Source of the DNA: Thalassobaculum litoreum DSM 18839
Lineage (GTDB): Bacteria > Pseudomonadota > Alphaproteobacteria > Thalassobaculales > Thalassobaculaceae
DNA length: 64,000 bases
Assembly: GCF_900102465.1 (NCBI RefSeq)
Contig: NZ_FNBW01000018.1
Span: forward strand, 56,678 to 120,677
Direction: 5' to 3'
Shown one piece after another: positions 29,610 through 39,896 of this stretch (position 1 is the stretch's first letter; the number at the start of each line of letters is the position of its first letter). Position numbers and translations under genes: made by a program. The notes below the pieces were generated by a model that did no database searches, had not been told where the DNA came from, and saw only the letters and a program-made list of their open reading frames with translations.

Positions 29610-30296
29610 TCACTCCTCCTGTTGCGAGGCCACCAGGCCGTCCGCCACGGACGGGAGCTGGTCGAACCTGTCGAGGATGATAACCGATCCGGCCGCCTGG
29701 AGCCGAACCGCGTCGTGATAGCCCCAGGATACGCCGATGGCGGCGGCGACCTCGGCGTTCACCGCCGTCTCCATGTCGAAGCTGGTGTCGCCGACCATGA
29801 CCGTGCGCCGGCCCGTGCACCCGGCCTCGGCCATGGCCTCCAGCAGCACGGTCGGGTTCGGCTTGCCCGGTCCGTCATCGGCCGATTTCAGCGAGACGAA
29901 GCGCTGGCGGATTCCGTGGGCGTCCAGGACGTGGAGCAGCCCGCGCCGGCTCTTGCCGGTGACGATGGCCAGGAGCCATCCGTCGGCCTCCATGGCGTCG
30001 AGCATCTGGCGCGTGCCGGGAAACAGCGGCTCCGGCCCTTCGCCGTCGTTGCGCGGGTCGAAATAGGCGTCGCGATAGGCTTCCACCAGCCGCTCGATCT
30101 GCAACCCGCCGATGCCCGGCGCCAGCCGTCGGATCGCCACGTCCAGGGGCAGGCCCACGACCTGACGCACCGCGTCCGGCATCGGCGCCACCTGCCCTTC
30201 GGCCGCGAAACCGGCGGTCATGGCGGCGACGATGCGGTGCTGGCTGTCGACCAGCGTGCCGTCCAGATCGAAAACACAGAGCTTCAGGGCGGGCAC
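29610..30296 (-). CDS. HAD family phosphatase (Gph-like)
   Basis: A 228-residue haloacid dehalogenase-superfamily hydrolase. Motif I is FDLDGTLVDS with Asp10 and Asp12, motif II the Thr in VTGKS, motif III the Lys in GPGKPNP, and motif IV VGDTSFDMETA. A helical cap lies between residues 16 and 85. It looks like a phosphoglycolate or beta-phosphoglucomutase-like phosphatase. The start is GTG 30296 with GAGGAG upstream, 2 bases after the pseudouridine synthase stop. Confidence 0.88.
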   Translation of the reverse strand: MPALKLCVFDLDGTLVDSQHRIVAAMTAGFAAEGQVAPMPDAVRQVVGLPLDVAIRRLAPGIGGLQIERLVEAYRDAYFDPRNDGEGPEPLFPGTRQMLDAMEADGWLLAIVTGKSRRGLLHVLDAHGIRQRFVSLKSADDGPGKPNPTVLLEAMAEAGCTGRRTVMVGDTSFDMETAVNAEVAAAIGVSWGYHDAVRLQAAGSVIILDRFDQLPSVADGLVASQQEE

Positions 30297-30298
30297 GG

Positions 30299-31288
30299 TT
30301 ACTCCTCGAACGGCTCGAACGGCGACCCGTCAAGCTCCGGCTCAAGACCGAAGAAGTCGAACGAGCGGATCATGTGATCCTGCAGCGGGGCGATGATCTC
30401 GATCGGCACGCCGTCCTCGTCGGGGATGCGGATGGCGCGGGCGTGCAGGTGCAGCTTGCGGCTGATCCCCTCCCCCTGCAGGAAGGCTTCCGCCGCGCCG
30501 TACTTGCCGTCGCCCAGGATCGGGGTGCCGATGGCCTCCATATGGACGCGGAGCTGGTGCGTGCGCCCGGTCACCGGCGACAGGGCGACGAGAGCGGCGC
30601 GCCGGCCGAGCTTCTCCAGGGTGACGTAGCGGGTAACCGCCGACTGGCCGTTTTCGTGGTCGACGGCCATCTTCTCGCCGAGCTTGCCCGGCAGCTTGCC
30701 GATCGGCAGCTCGATCTGGCCGTTGGTCGGTTTCGGCTCGCCCACCACCAGCGCCCAATAGATCTTCAGCGCCGACTTGGCGCGGAACGCATGGGTCAGC
30801 CGGCGGGCGGCACGCTGGGTGCGGGCCAGCACCAGGACGCCCGAGGTGTCCTTGTCGAGCCGGTGAACCAGCCGGGGCCGCTCGCTGTAGCCGAAGCGCA
30901 GGCTGTCCAGCGCGCCGTCGATATGCTTGGTCGTGCCCGACCCGCCCTGGACGGCAAGGCCGGCGGGCTTGTTGATCGCGATCATCTCGTCGTCGCGGTA
31001 GATCACGGCCTCGATCAGCTCGGCGCCGGTCTCGGTGTCCTTGCGGGCGGGCTTGGCGAACTGCAGATGCGGCTGCGCGTCGCCCAGCGGCGGAATGCGG
31101 ATCTGCTGCCCGGCCTCCAGCCGCTGGTTCGCCTTGGCGCGTTTGCCGTCGATGCGGATCTGCCCGGTGCGTAACAGCTTGGAGAGCTGGCCGTGGCCGA
31201 CCGCCGGGAAATGCCGCTTGAACCAGCGGTCCAGCCGCTGTTCCGCCTCGTCGGCGTCGACCGTGCGGGTTTCGACATAGGCGCTCAT
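30299..31288 (-). CDS. RluA/RluC family pseudouridine synthase
   Basis: A 329-residue protein with an N-terminal S4 RNA-binding domain (about 18-65) and an RluA-type catalytic domain. HRLDKDTSGVLVLA (142-155) carries the catalytic Asp145, NKPAGLAVQGG binds the base, and GRTHQLRVHM is the third family motif. The S4 domain and motif set fit RluC (23S rRNA 955/2504/2580) best. ATG 31288 overlaps the crcB stop by four bases (ATGA). Confidence 0.9.
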   Translation of the reverse strand: MSAYVETRTVDADEAEQRLDRWFKRHFPAVGHGQLSKLLRTGQIRIDGKRAKANQRLEAGQQIRIPPLGDAQPHLQFAKPARKDTETGAELIEAVIYRDDEMIAINKPAGLAVQGGSGTTKHIDGALDSLRFGYSERPRLVHRLDKDTSGVLVLARTQRAARRLTHAFRAKSALKIYWALVVGEPKPTNGQIELPIGKLPGKLGEKMAVDHENGQSAVTRYVTLEKLGRRAALVALSPVTGRTHQLRVHMEAIGTPILGDGKYGAAEAFLQGEGISRKLHLHARAIRIPDEDGVPIEIIAPLQDHMIRSFDFFGLEPELDGSPFEPFEE

Positions 31289-31665
31289 GCGATCACCGTC
31301 CTGACAAAGGCGAGCCCGGCGAACAGCGCCAGGATCGAGAGGGCCACCGAAGCGGCGATATAGGCGCCGGTCGCCATCACGGCACCCCGCTCCCACAGCG
31401 TCGCCACGTCCAGCGAAAAGGTGGAGAAGGTGGTGAAGGCGCCGAGCAGTCCGACGGCGAGGAACGCCCGCATCTCGCCCGACAGGTTCAGCTTCAGTGC
31501 CCCCAGCTCGATCAGCGCGCCCATGGCGAACGACCCGACCACGTTGACCGCCAGCGTGCCCCAGGGAAAGCCGTGCCCCATCAGGTGCGCGATCCATCCG
31601 ACGGTCTTGTACCGCAGGACCGCGCCGAGCGCGCCGCCCAGGGCCACAGCGAGAAGCATCTTCAT
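31285..31665 (-). CDS. crcB: Fluoride channel CrcB/FluC
   Basis: A 126-residue, four-helix inner-membrane protein. GALGAVLRY at the N-terminus, PWGTLAVNVVGSF in helix 2 and GLLGAFTTFSTFS in helix 3 (with the conserved Phe residues lining the fluoride path) are diagnostic. It works as an antiparallel dimer that lets fluoride leave the cell. It overlaps the RluC-like gene by four bases. No fluoride riboswitch consensus is visible in the 15-base gap upstream. Confidence 0.95.
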   Translation of the reverse strand: MKMLLAVALGGALGAVLRYKTVGWIAHLMGHGFPWGTLAVNVVGSFAMGALIELGALKLNLSGEMRAFLAVGLLGAFTTFSTFSLDVATLWERGAVMATGAYIAASVALSILALFAGLAFVRTVIA

Positions 31666-31680
31666 GGGCGCGGGCTTATC

Positions 31681-32556
31681 TCAGGTGACGCCGAATATCC
31701 AGCCCTCGTGCCGGGAAGCGGGTTCGCGGGCCGGAGCCGACCAGACCGTCGGATCGTCCGACAATCGGCGCAGCGCCGCCGCCGCGACCACCGCGTCGGC
31801 CTTGTCCTCGGTATCCAGGGCGGCATCCAAGGCGGCGCCAGCATAGGCCGCGCTGCCGTATCCGGCGAGGGTCGCGTCGATCACCGCCGGATCGCGCCAG
31901 GCGCGGGGATCCTGGCCGACCGCCATGAAATACCGGCGCGGGAAGATCTCCGCCACCGTCAGCGGTTCCGGCGGCGCGAACGGCCAGACCGCCGCCCAGC
32001 CGGCGACCCGGTGCAGCAGCCGCATGCCCGCCAGCGATCCGGTGCCCACATTGGCGGCGCCGATGCACTTGAACACCGGATGCGGCGTGGTGACGGCGGC
32101 GCAGGCCTGCTCCGCCCGGCGCTGGCGGTAGGTGTAAAGGGATCCCCGCCCGAGTGGGGACAGATAGTGATCGGCGACCGGCGAACCCGGGGCGTAGACC
32201 GACCCGGCGTAGAGATCCTCGGTCTCCCCTGCGAGATCTTCAACGAACGCCCACAGCGCGCGGACATCCGCCAGGTCGGGACCGGTGCCCGGGAAATAGC
32301 CGCCGTGATCGGCATGGGCATAGGCGAAGGCGAAATCGAACCCGGCCAGCACCCGGGCGCCCGCGTCTCTCTCCCGCTCCAGCAGGGCCAGCACGTCCAG
32401 CCGCCGCCACAGCCCGCCCGGCTGCGGGCCGTCGAGCAGTCTCGGCGCCGCAGTGCCCGGCGCGCACTCCGCCACCTGCAGCCCCGGCAGGCGCCGCGCC
32501 TTAGAGCCCGACCAGTCGATCCCGTAGAAGCGGTCGAAGGCCGGGAGGGCGGTCAT
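31681..32556 (-). CDS. DUF429-like protein (predicted RNase H-like fold)
   Basis: A 291-residue protein. The N-terminal YGIDWSGSK resembles the first strand and acidic residue of DUF429 nucleases, LAGFDFAFAYAHAD the second acidic strand, and the C-terminal DTEDKADAVVAAAALRRL with EGWIFGV the usual DxxDA helix and end of that family. Activity is unproven. It overlaps the rarA stop by four bases (ATGA), suggesting coupled expression with a replication-repair ATPase. The assignment rests on pattern recall, not a search. Confidence 0.6.
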   Translation of the reverse strand: MTALPAFDRFYGIDWSGSKARRLPGLQVAECAPGTAAPRLLDGPQPGGLWRRLDVLALLERERDAGARVLAGFDFAFAYAHADHGGYFPGTGPDLADVRALWAFVEDLAGETEDLYAGSVYAPGSPVADHYLSPLGRGSLYTYRQRRAEQACAAVTTPHPVFKCIGAANVGTGSLAGMRLLHRVAGWAAVWPFAPPEPLTVAEIFPRRYFMAVGQDPRAWRDPAVIDATLAGYGSAAYAGAALDAALDTEDKADAVVAAAALRRLSDDPTVWSAPAREPASRHEGWIFGVT

Positions 32557-33890
32557 GCGCCCTCGTCCGGCGCGTCCGGGGTGTCGGTGGGTGCCGCGTC
32601 CTGCGACTGCCGCCGCTTGCCGCGCAGCTTGTCGAAATAGTCGACCCGCTTGCGGATCTCGCGCTCGAAGCCGCGCTCCACCGGGTTGTAGAAGCGCTGC
32701 CGCGCCATGCCCTCGGGGAAGTAGTCCTGACCGGAGAAGCCGTCCTCGGCGTCGTGGTCGTAGGCATAGCCGGCGCCGTAGCCCAGTTCCTTCATCAGCT
32801 TGGTCGGCGCGTTGAGAATATGCGCCGGCGGCATCAGCGAGCCGGTCTCCTTCGCCGCCCGCTTGGCCGCCCCATGGGCCTTGTAGCCGGCATTGGATTT
32901 CGGCGCGGTTGCCAGGTGGATGACCAGCTGGCTGATCGCCAGATCCCCCTCCGGCGAGCCGAGCCTGTCGTAGGTCTCCCAGCAGGCGATGGCGGTGGTG
33001 ACGGCGGTCGGATCGGCCATGCCCACATCCTCCACCGCGAACCGCGTCAGCCGGCGCAGCAGATAGGCCGGATCCTCGCCGCCTGCGAGCATGCGGGCCA
33101 GCCAGTAAAGGGCCGCGTCCGGATCGGAGCCGCGCATCGACTTATGCAGCGCGCTGATCAGGTTGTAATGCTCTTCCCGGTTCTTGTCGTAGACCGGGGC
33201 ACGGCGGTTCACGCCGGCGGCCACCCCGGCGGAGTCCAGGGGCTGGTGCGGCGAGAGCTCGAACACCTCCTCGGCCATGTTCAGCAGGAAGCGGCCGTCG
33301 CCGTCGGCCATGGCGCGCAGCGTGGCGCGGCCGTCCTCGGTCACCGGCAGGGGCCGCCCCTCCTCCTCCGCCGCCCGGTCGAGCAGCCGGTCCAGCGCCG
33401 CGTCGTCGAGCCGGCGCAGCACGAAGACCTGGGCGCGGGACAGCAGCGCGGCGTTCAGCTCGAAGCTGGGATTCTCGGTCGTCGCCCCCACCAGGGTGAC
33501 GGTGCCGTCCTCCACCACCGGCAGGAAGCCGTCCTGCTGGGCGCGGTTGAAGCGGTGGATCTCGTCGACGAACAGCAGGGTGCCCTTGCCGGAGGCGCGC
33601 AGGCCGCGGGCCTGCTCGAACGCCTTCTTCAGGTCGGCGACGCCGGAGAACACGGCCGACAGGGGCATGAACTCCAGCCCCGCCTTCTCCGACAGCAGCC
33701 GGGCGATGGTGGTCTTGCCGCAGCCCGGCGGCCCCCACAGGACCATCGAAGCCAGCCGGCCCTTGGCCAGCATCCGCCCGATCGGCCCCTCGGGACCGAG
33801 CAGGTGGTCCTGGCCGACCACCTCCTCCAGCCGTTCCGGGCGCAGCCGGTCGGCGAGCGGACGCGGGGCCTGGCTCTCGAACAGGCTCAT
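32553..33890 (-). CDS. rarA: Replication-associated recombination protein A (AAA+ ATPase)
   Basis: A 445-residue MgsA/WRNIP1-type AAA+ protein. Walker A WGPPGCGKTT is at 52-61, Walker B LLFVDEIHRF at 105-114, sensor 1 GATTENPSFE, and the C-terminal tetramerisation part contains ARMLAGGEDPAYLLRRL and HLATAPKSNAGYKA. It acts at stalled replication forks and loads or unloads replisome parts. It starts 9 bases after the upstream protease stop and overlaps the DUF429-like gene. Confidence 0.95.
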   Translation of the reverse strand: MSLFESQAPRPLADRLRPERLEEVVGQDHLLGPEGPIGRMLAKGRLASMVLWGPPGCGKTTIARLLSEKAGLEFMPLSAVFSGVADLKKAFEQARGLRASGKGTLLFVDEIHRFNRAQQDGFLPVVEDGTVTLVGATTENPSFELNAALLSRAQVFVLRRLDDAALDRLLDRAAEEEGRPLPVTEDGRATLRAMADGDGRFLLNMAEEVFELSPHQPLDSAGVAAGVNRRAPVYDKNREEHYNLISALHKSMRGSDPDAALYWLARMLAGGEDPAYLLRRLTRFAVEDVGMADPTAVTTAIACWETYDRLGSPEGDLAISQLVIHLATAPKSNAGYKAHGAAKRAAKETGSLMPPAHILNAPTKLMKELGYGAGYAYDHDAEDGFSGQDYFPEGMARQRFYNPVERGFEREIRKRVDYFDKLRGKRRQSQDAAPTDTPDAPDEGA

Positions 33891-33899
33891 GGCCCGCGC

Positions 33900-35354
<1,455 letters not shown>

Positions 35355-35490
35355 TCTCGGATCTCCAGCCCGTGCAGGTCGGTTGTAGCCACAGGCAGCT
35401 GTGTTAGGCTTCCCAATCTAGGGAGTCCAGCCGGCGGTGCCAGAGGGCATTCCAACCCGGATCCCCGGTGACAGGAAAAGGGGGCGCGGC

Positions 35491-36699
35491 ATGACCGACG
35501 CGCCGGAACCTCAGAACCCGAGATCCCAGCGCCCGCTGGATGCCGCGCATATCGCCGCAGAGGCGATCGGCGCCCATGTCCAGCACGCCTCCGATCTGCC
35601 CGCCGGCCTACCCCCGGCCGACCTCTCCGAGGCGCGCACGGCCTTCGGCCGGCTGCGCGAGATCGCCGATCTGCATCCCCAGACCGAGGGGCTGATGCGG
35701 GTCGCGGTCTGCGGCGCCACCCGGTATCTGGCGATCGGCCGGCGGATCGGCGATATCGGGATCGTGCGCGACGCCCACCTGTTCCTTGCCACCCTGTCCC
35801 TGCGCGACGAGGACGATCCCCTGCCCCACCGTGCCCTGGCCGAGGCGTCGGTCGATCTGATGCTGGCCGAGGCGCGGCAGTCCGGCTTCCCGCGCGCGCT
35901 CGACACCTACCGCACCGTCGTCGCCATCAGCCTCGCCCGCGGCGGCGATCCGAACGTGGCCTGCGCCCATGCCAAGGGGGCGGCCAACCTGGTCGCCCTG
36001 GCCCTGGAGGCGGACGCGCCGCTGGAAGCCGACCGGGCGCTGGCCGACCTCGCCCGTCTGGAGGCCGACCAGCCGGAGATCCTGCCGGTGCGCCAGCAAC
36101 GCGGCCGCGGCCTGTTCAATCGGGTCGCCCATGCCGCCCGCCGGGCCGAGACCGGCACCCTGTCCGCCGCCACATCCGCCTCCCAGCCCGCCGCGGTCGG
36201 CGGCCTGACCGAACTGGCGGCGCTGATCGAGGTCGCCCGCCGCGCCCCGGTGGACCCGGATCTGGTCGACCTGGCGGCGGAGGGGCTGTTCGCCTTCGTC
36301 ACCGGTCTCGGCACCCGCGGCGAGGTCGCCCTGGCGCGGCGGCACTACGACGACCTGTCGTCCCTGGCCCAGTTGCCGGAAGCCGGCCCGCCGGTGCGCC
36401 GCCGGCTGGCCGACGCCGCCTTCAACCTGATCACCGACCTGTGCGAGAGCGGCGAGACGGAGCTTGCGACCCTGCTCTACGGCGACCTGTCCGGGCTGTC
36501 GGTGGTGCATGACGACGATCCCTCGATCTGCCTCGCCCATGCCAAGGCCTCGGCCAATCTTGTGCTGACCCATCGCGACCGCGGCGACCACGCGGCGGCC
36601 AACATCATCGCCGACGACCTCCGCAGCCTCGTCTTCGCCCATCCGGAGAACATGGAACTGATGGAAGTGGCCACGTTCCTGGATCTGGCCGACGTCTGA
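35491..36699 (+). CDS. Helical-repeat (TPR-like) protein of unknown function
   Basis: A 402-residue soluble, Ala/Leu/Asp-rich helical protein. It contains degenerate repeats of about 40-45 residues. The best pair is DPNVACAHAKGAANLV followed by a RALADLARL helix (mid-protein) and DPSICLAHAKASANLV followed by IIADDLRSL (near the end); weaker copies lie between them and towards the N-terminus. This is the geometry of TPR or SEL1-like solenoids used for protein binding. ATG 35491 has AGGAAAAGGGGG upstream. It is divergent from the DegP-type gene and precedes the glycan island. Confidence 0.7.
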   Translation: MTDAPEPQNPRSQRPLDAAHIAAEAIGAHVQHASDLPAGLPPADLSEARTAFGRLREIADLHPQTEGLMRVAVCGATRYLAIGRRIGDIGIVRDAHLFLATLSLRDEDDPLPHRALAEASVDLMLAEARQSGFPRALDTYRTVVAISLARGGDPNVACAHAKGAANLVALALEADAPLEADRALADLARLEADQPEILPVRQQRGRGLFNRVAHAARRAETGTLSAATSASQPAAVGGLTELAALIEVARRAPVDPDLVDLAAEGLFAFVTGLGTRGEVALARRHYDDLSSLAQLPEAGPPVRRRLADAAFNLITDLCESGETELATLLYGDLSGLSVVHDDDPSICLAHAKASANLVLTHRDRGDHAAANIIADDLRSLVFAHPENMELMEVATFLDLADV

Positions 36700-36816
36700 G
36701 GGCGGCTGCTAGCATCGCGCGCCGAAGTTCGGAGTTTCCTCGGCCGGGGTCCTTGCCTACCTTTCCCGCCCAAGCACTTCAAATGTCGGCACCCGTCTGC
36801 CCCATGGATCGAAGCA

Positions 36817-37479
36817 ATGGCCCTGGTTGAGTTCGTCACCCCGCTGCACACCCGCACCGCCCGCGATTATCTCGGGCGGGTGAACGAGCACGACAAGGCG
36901 GAGTCCGCCCGGGTCGCCAGGCAATGGGGCCGCGACTACTGGGACGGCGACCGGCGCTACGGCTATGGCGGCTATCGCTACGACGGTCGCTGGCTGCCCG
37001 TGGCCGAGGCCATGGCCGAACATTACGGCCTGAAGCCGGGCGACCGCGTCCTCGATGTCGGCTGCGGCAAGGCGTTCCTGCTCTACGAGTTCACCCGAGC
37101 GGTCCCCGGCATCGAGGTCGTCGGTCTCGACATCTCGACCTACGCGCTGGAGAACGCCAAGGAGGAGATCCGGCCGATGCTGCGCCACGGCCATGCCAGG
37201 GAGCTGCCCTTCGAGGACGACAGCTTCGACCTGGTGATCTCGCTCGCCACGCTCCACAATCTGCGCCTGCCCGACCTCGTCTCGGCGGTGCGGGAGATCC
37301 AGCGGGTCGGCCGGCGCAACCGCTACATCATGGTCGAGAGCTACCGCAACGAGACGGAGAAGGTGAACCTGCTGTACTGGCAGCTGACCTGCGAGTCGTT
37401 CCTCACGCCGGAGGAATGGGACTGGGTCTATGAGCAGGCCGGATATCAGGGCGACGTCGAATACATCTACTTCGAGTAG
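36817..37479 (+). CDS. Class I SAM-dependent methyltransferase
   Basis: A 220-residue Rossmann methyltransferase. Motif I is VLDVGCGKAFL (78-88), the acidic residue for ribose is in VVGLDIS (101-107), and ELPFEDDSFDLVISLATLHNL in outline gives motifs II-III. A 75-residue N-terminal extension contains a Tyr/Gly-rich segment (RRYGYGGYRYDGRW). The acceptor is unknown; in this setting a sugar or a carrier-linked glycan is plausible. It is the first gene of the island, 32 bases before a glycosyltransferase. Confidence 0.8.
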   Translation: MALVEFVTPLHTRTARDYLGRVNEHDKAESARVARQWGRDYWDGDRRYGYGGYRYDGRWLPVAEAMAEHYGLKPGDRVLDVGCGKAFLLYEFTRAVPGIEVVGLDISTYALENAKEEIRPMLRHGHARELPFEDDSFDLVISLATLHNLRLPDLVSAVREIQRVGRRNRYIMVESYRNETEKVNLLYWQLTCESFLTPEEWDWVYEQAGYQGDVEYIYFE

Positions 37480-37511
37480 CCGGCCACCCCACCGCACGGT
37501 GCCATGACCCG

Positions 37512-38795
37512 ATGACCGGACCCCACCTGCCCGAGACCCCCAGGCCCGACGCCGAGGCCTTCGAGCGCGACATGCGCACCAAATTCGTCACCCGCGAGAA
37601 CCTGGCGAAGCTGTTCGGCATGGTGATGCCGCACCTGCGCGAGGGCCAGCGGACGCTGGTCTACATCCTCACCCAGTCCGACCGCATCGGCCATTTCACC
37701 CTGGAGCCGCAGATCCTCGACAGCCTCTACGGCGACAGCTACGACCGGATCGTCGTCGTCACCGGGCCCTGGGACCGCCCCGGCACCAACGCCCTGGTCC
37801 CGTCCTGCTACGGCGACCGCTTCGTGTGGGTGCAGACCGACGACGAGGTCATCCTGGCGATGGGGTTCATCGACGGCGGCCTGGCCGATCTGAAGCTGTT
37901 CCACCTGCTGCTGAGCTCGCCGCGGCTGACGATCGTCGACTTCTTCAAGAAGATGGTGGACGGGGTCGAGCCGAAGCTGATCGGCCTGCCGGACGCCGCA
38001 CGGGAGAAGGGTCACGCGCAGCTGCGGGACATCGGCCTCGATCCCGAGGCACCCTTCGCCTATTTCCACATGCGCACGCCGAAATACCGCGAGACGATGA
38101 CCCATCACGGTCACCGCACCGCCAGCATCGAAACCTACCGGCCGTCGATCCGGCGCATCCTCGACGCCGGCTATCAGGTGGTGCGGATCGGCGAGAAGGG
38201 CCTGGAGCCGCCGGACTGGTTCAGCGACGGCTATTTCAGCCTGCCCGACGCCCTGCCGGAACTGGCTCCGCAGGATCGCGCCGCCGATCTCGCCGTGCTG
38301 GCCGACGCCGCCTTCGGGACGGCGCAGAATTCCGGGCCGATCTGGGTCGCCGCCGCCTTCGGGACCCCCACCCTGCGCACCAACACGCCGTATGAGCACC
38401 TGAACCTGCCCTATACCCGCGACCTGTCGCTGTTCAAACGGTACCGGGACGACAGGACCGGACGCATGCTCCCCTACCGCGAGATCCTCGACCGTCGTCT
38501 GCCGGCGGTGATCCGCTCCGAGGACTACGCGAGGCTCGACATTAGCGTGGTGGAAAACTCGGCCGACGAGATCGATGCCGCCACCGAAGAGTTCTTCGGG
38601 ATGCTCGCCGGCGGCCCGAGCCGCCTGCCGCCGGACGACTACCGCCGATTCCTGGCCCTGGGGCGGGCGTATGAGCGCGAGATTGCCGCCGATCCCTGGT
38701 TCCAGAAGGAGACGCTGGACTTCTACAGCCACGCCCATCCCTTCGGCGATTTCTCGGGCAAGATTCTTGAGTCCGCCCCGGACTTCCTGGACTGA
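37512..38795 (+). CDS. TIGR04372-type glycosyltransferase
   Basis: A 427-residue cytoplasmic protein resembling the TIGR04372 glycosyltransferase family: FAYFHMRTPKYRE, then SIETYRPSIRRILDAGYQVV and RIGEKG, and a donor-site-like region with NSGPIWVAAAFGTPTLRTN. It is a two-domain GT-B-like layout. The second copy of this family at 42184-43797 has the same ordered motifs but is longer at the N-terminus. Donor and acceptor are unknown. Confidence 0.72.
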   Translation: MTGPHLPETPRPDAEAFERDMRTKFVTRENLAKLFGMVMPHLREGQRTLVYILTQSDRIGHFTLEPQILDSLYGDSYDRIVVVTGPWDRPGTNALVPSCYGDRFVWVQTDDEVILAMGFIDGGLADLKLFHLLLSSPRLTIVDFFKKMVDGVEPKLIGLPDAAREKGHAQLRDIGLDPEAPFAYFHMRTPKYRETMTHHGHRTASIETYRPSIRRILDAGYQVVRIGEKGLEPPDWFSDGYFSLPDALPELAPQDRAADLAVLADAAFGTAQNSGPIWVAAAFGTPTLRTNTPYEHLNLPYTRDLSLFKRYRDDRTGRMLPYREILDRRLPAVIRSEDYARLDISVVENSADEIDAATEEFFGMLAGGPSRLPPDDYRRFLALGRAYEREIAADPWFQKETLDFYSHAHPFGDFSGKILESAPDFLD

Positions 38796-38968
38796 TCCCA
38801 GTCGCCCGCGCCACCGGCGGCCGGCTTCCATCGTGGCCCCGTGGTCGGTCCCACGCCCGGGCAGACAGGATAGAGGCGGACGGCGGACCGCGATCTGTTA
38901 GTCTGCTGCGACGTAAGGTCGGCCTCCGGGTCGGCCCACCGCGACGGATGGGCAGGGGTGAATCAGCG

Positions 38969-39823
38969 ATGGCGCTCAGTGCGATCACATTGGCTTGGCT
39001 GGATCATCTGGCGGAGTACCAGATCATTCCGCCGGGCCCGGTCCTCGAGTTTGGCCCCCAGCACATCAACGCGGCACGCCCCGTGGTCAGCGAATTCCTC
39101 ACCCGCCGGACAGGCGAGCAGGCGGCCCAGGATTCCATGGAGCGGATCTACGGCACGCCGGCGGCGCCGCGCCCCCAGACCGAAGTGTATCGGGCCCTGG
39201 GATTGGACGACTACCTCGCGGTCGACTTCGGCGACGAGCTTGCCGAAGTGCAGCACGATCTGAACGAGCCGCTCGATCTCGGACGCAAGTTCAGCGCGGT
39301 CACCAATTTCGGCACGGCCGAGCACATCTTCGAGGTGGCCACGGTCCTCCGCTCCCAGTACCGCCATCTGGCGGTGGGCGGCGTGGCCCTGCTCGTGCTC
39401 CCCACATTCGGCGAGATCAACCACGGCTTCTACAATCTCCACCCGACCTTGTGGACGGATCTGGCGGTGGCCAACAACATGGAGATCGGCGACTTCCAGT
39501 ACGTGGACGACGTGGTCGGCCGGTCGGTGAAACTCGACGAGCAGGGCACCTGCCAGTTCGACTTCGACAGCATGCCGATCAAGCCGCTGGAGGGCCAGTA
39601 CGGCAACTTCCGCCTGACCGTCGCCATCAACTTCCTGCGGAACACCGGCCTCCACATGCAGGCTGCGGCTCCGGGGCAGCTTCCGCAATACGTACTCGAC
39701 TGCTGCATGGTGGCGCTTCGCCGCACTGCCGACAGTCCCGACGAACTCCGCGTGCCGCCCCAGGCGATCTACGCACCCCCGGAGACGCGCGCGGCGGTGG
39801 CGGCCATCCGAACCGTCCGGTAG
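38969..39823 (+). CDS. Probable SAM-dependent methyltransferase-like protein
   Basis: A 284-residue protein. PGPVLEFGPQ at about 21-30 sits where motif I would be but lacks the glycine-rich GxGxG; DYLAVDFGDE and VQHDLNEPLDL then SAVTNFGTAEHIF and HLAVGGVALLVLPTFGEINHG follow the order seen in methyltransferases that modify sugars (acidic strand 2, NxGTxEHI motif, strand 5). ATG 38969 is chosen because AGGGG lies 10 bases upstream. Function is an inference; the GEINHGFYN segment may contact substrate. Confidence 0.6.
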   Translation: MALSAITLAWLDHLAEYQIIPPGPVLEFGPQHINAARPVVSEFLTRRTGEQAAQDSMERIYGTPAAPRPQTEVYRALGLDDYLAVDFGDELAEVQHDLNEPLDLGRKFSAVTNFGTAEHIFEVATVLRSQYRHLAVGGVALLVLPTFGEINHGFYNLHPTLWTDLAVANNMEIGDFQYVDDVVGRSVKLDEQGTCQFDFDSMPIKPLEGQYGNFRLTVAINFLRNTGLHMQAAAPGQLPQYVLDCCMVALRRTADSPDELRVPPQAIYAPPETRAAVAAIRTVR

Positions 39824-39896
39824 TGGAGCAGGGAGATCGGTGCGCCGAATGTTCGACAATGCTACAATTGATTCGATTGACGGAAAGGTCTGACGC

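Noticed and set aside
31666..31680. Fluoride riboswitch before crcB
   Set aside because: The gap is only 15 bases and crcB is inside an operon; no riboswitch core could fit.
39856..39896. Sigma70 promoter before FkbM copy 1 (TACAAT, and TTGACG near 39874)
   Set aside because: The TACAAT lacks a -35, and the TTGACG is only about 20 bases before the ATG, too close to be a promoter for it.
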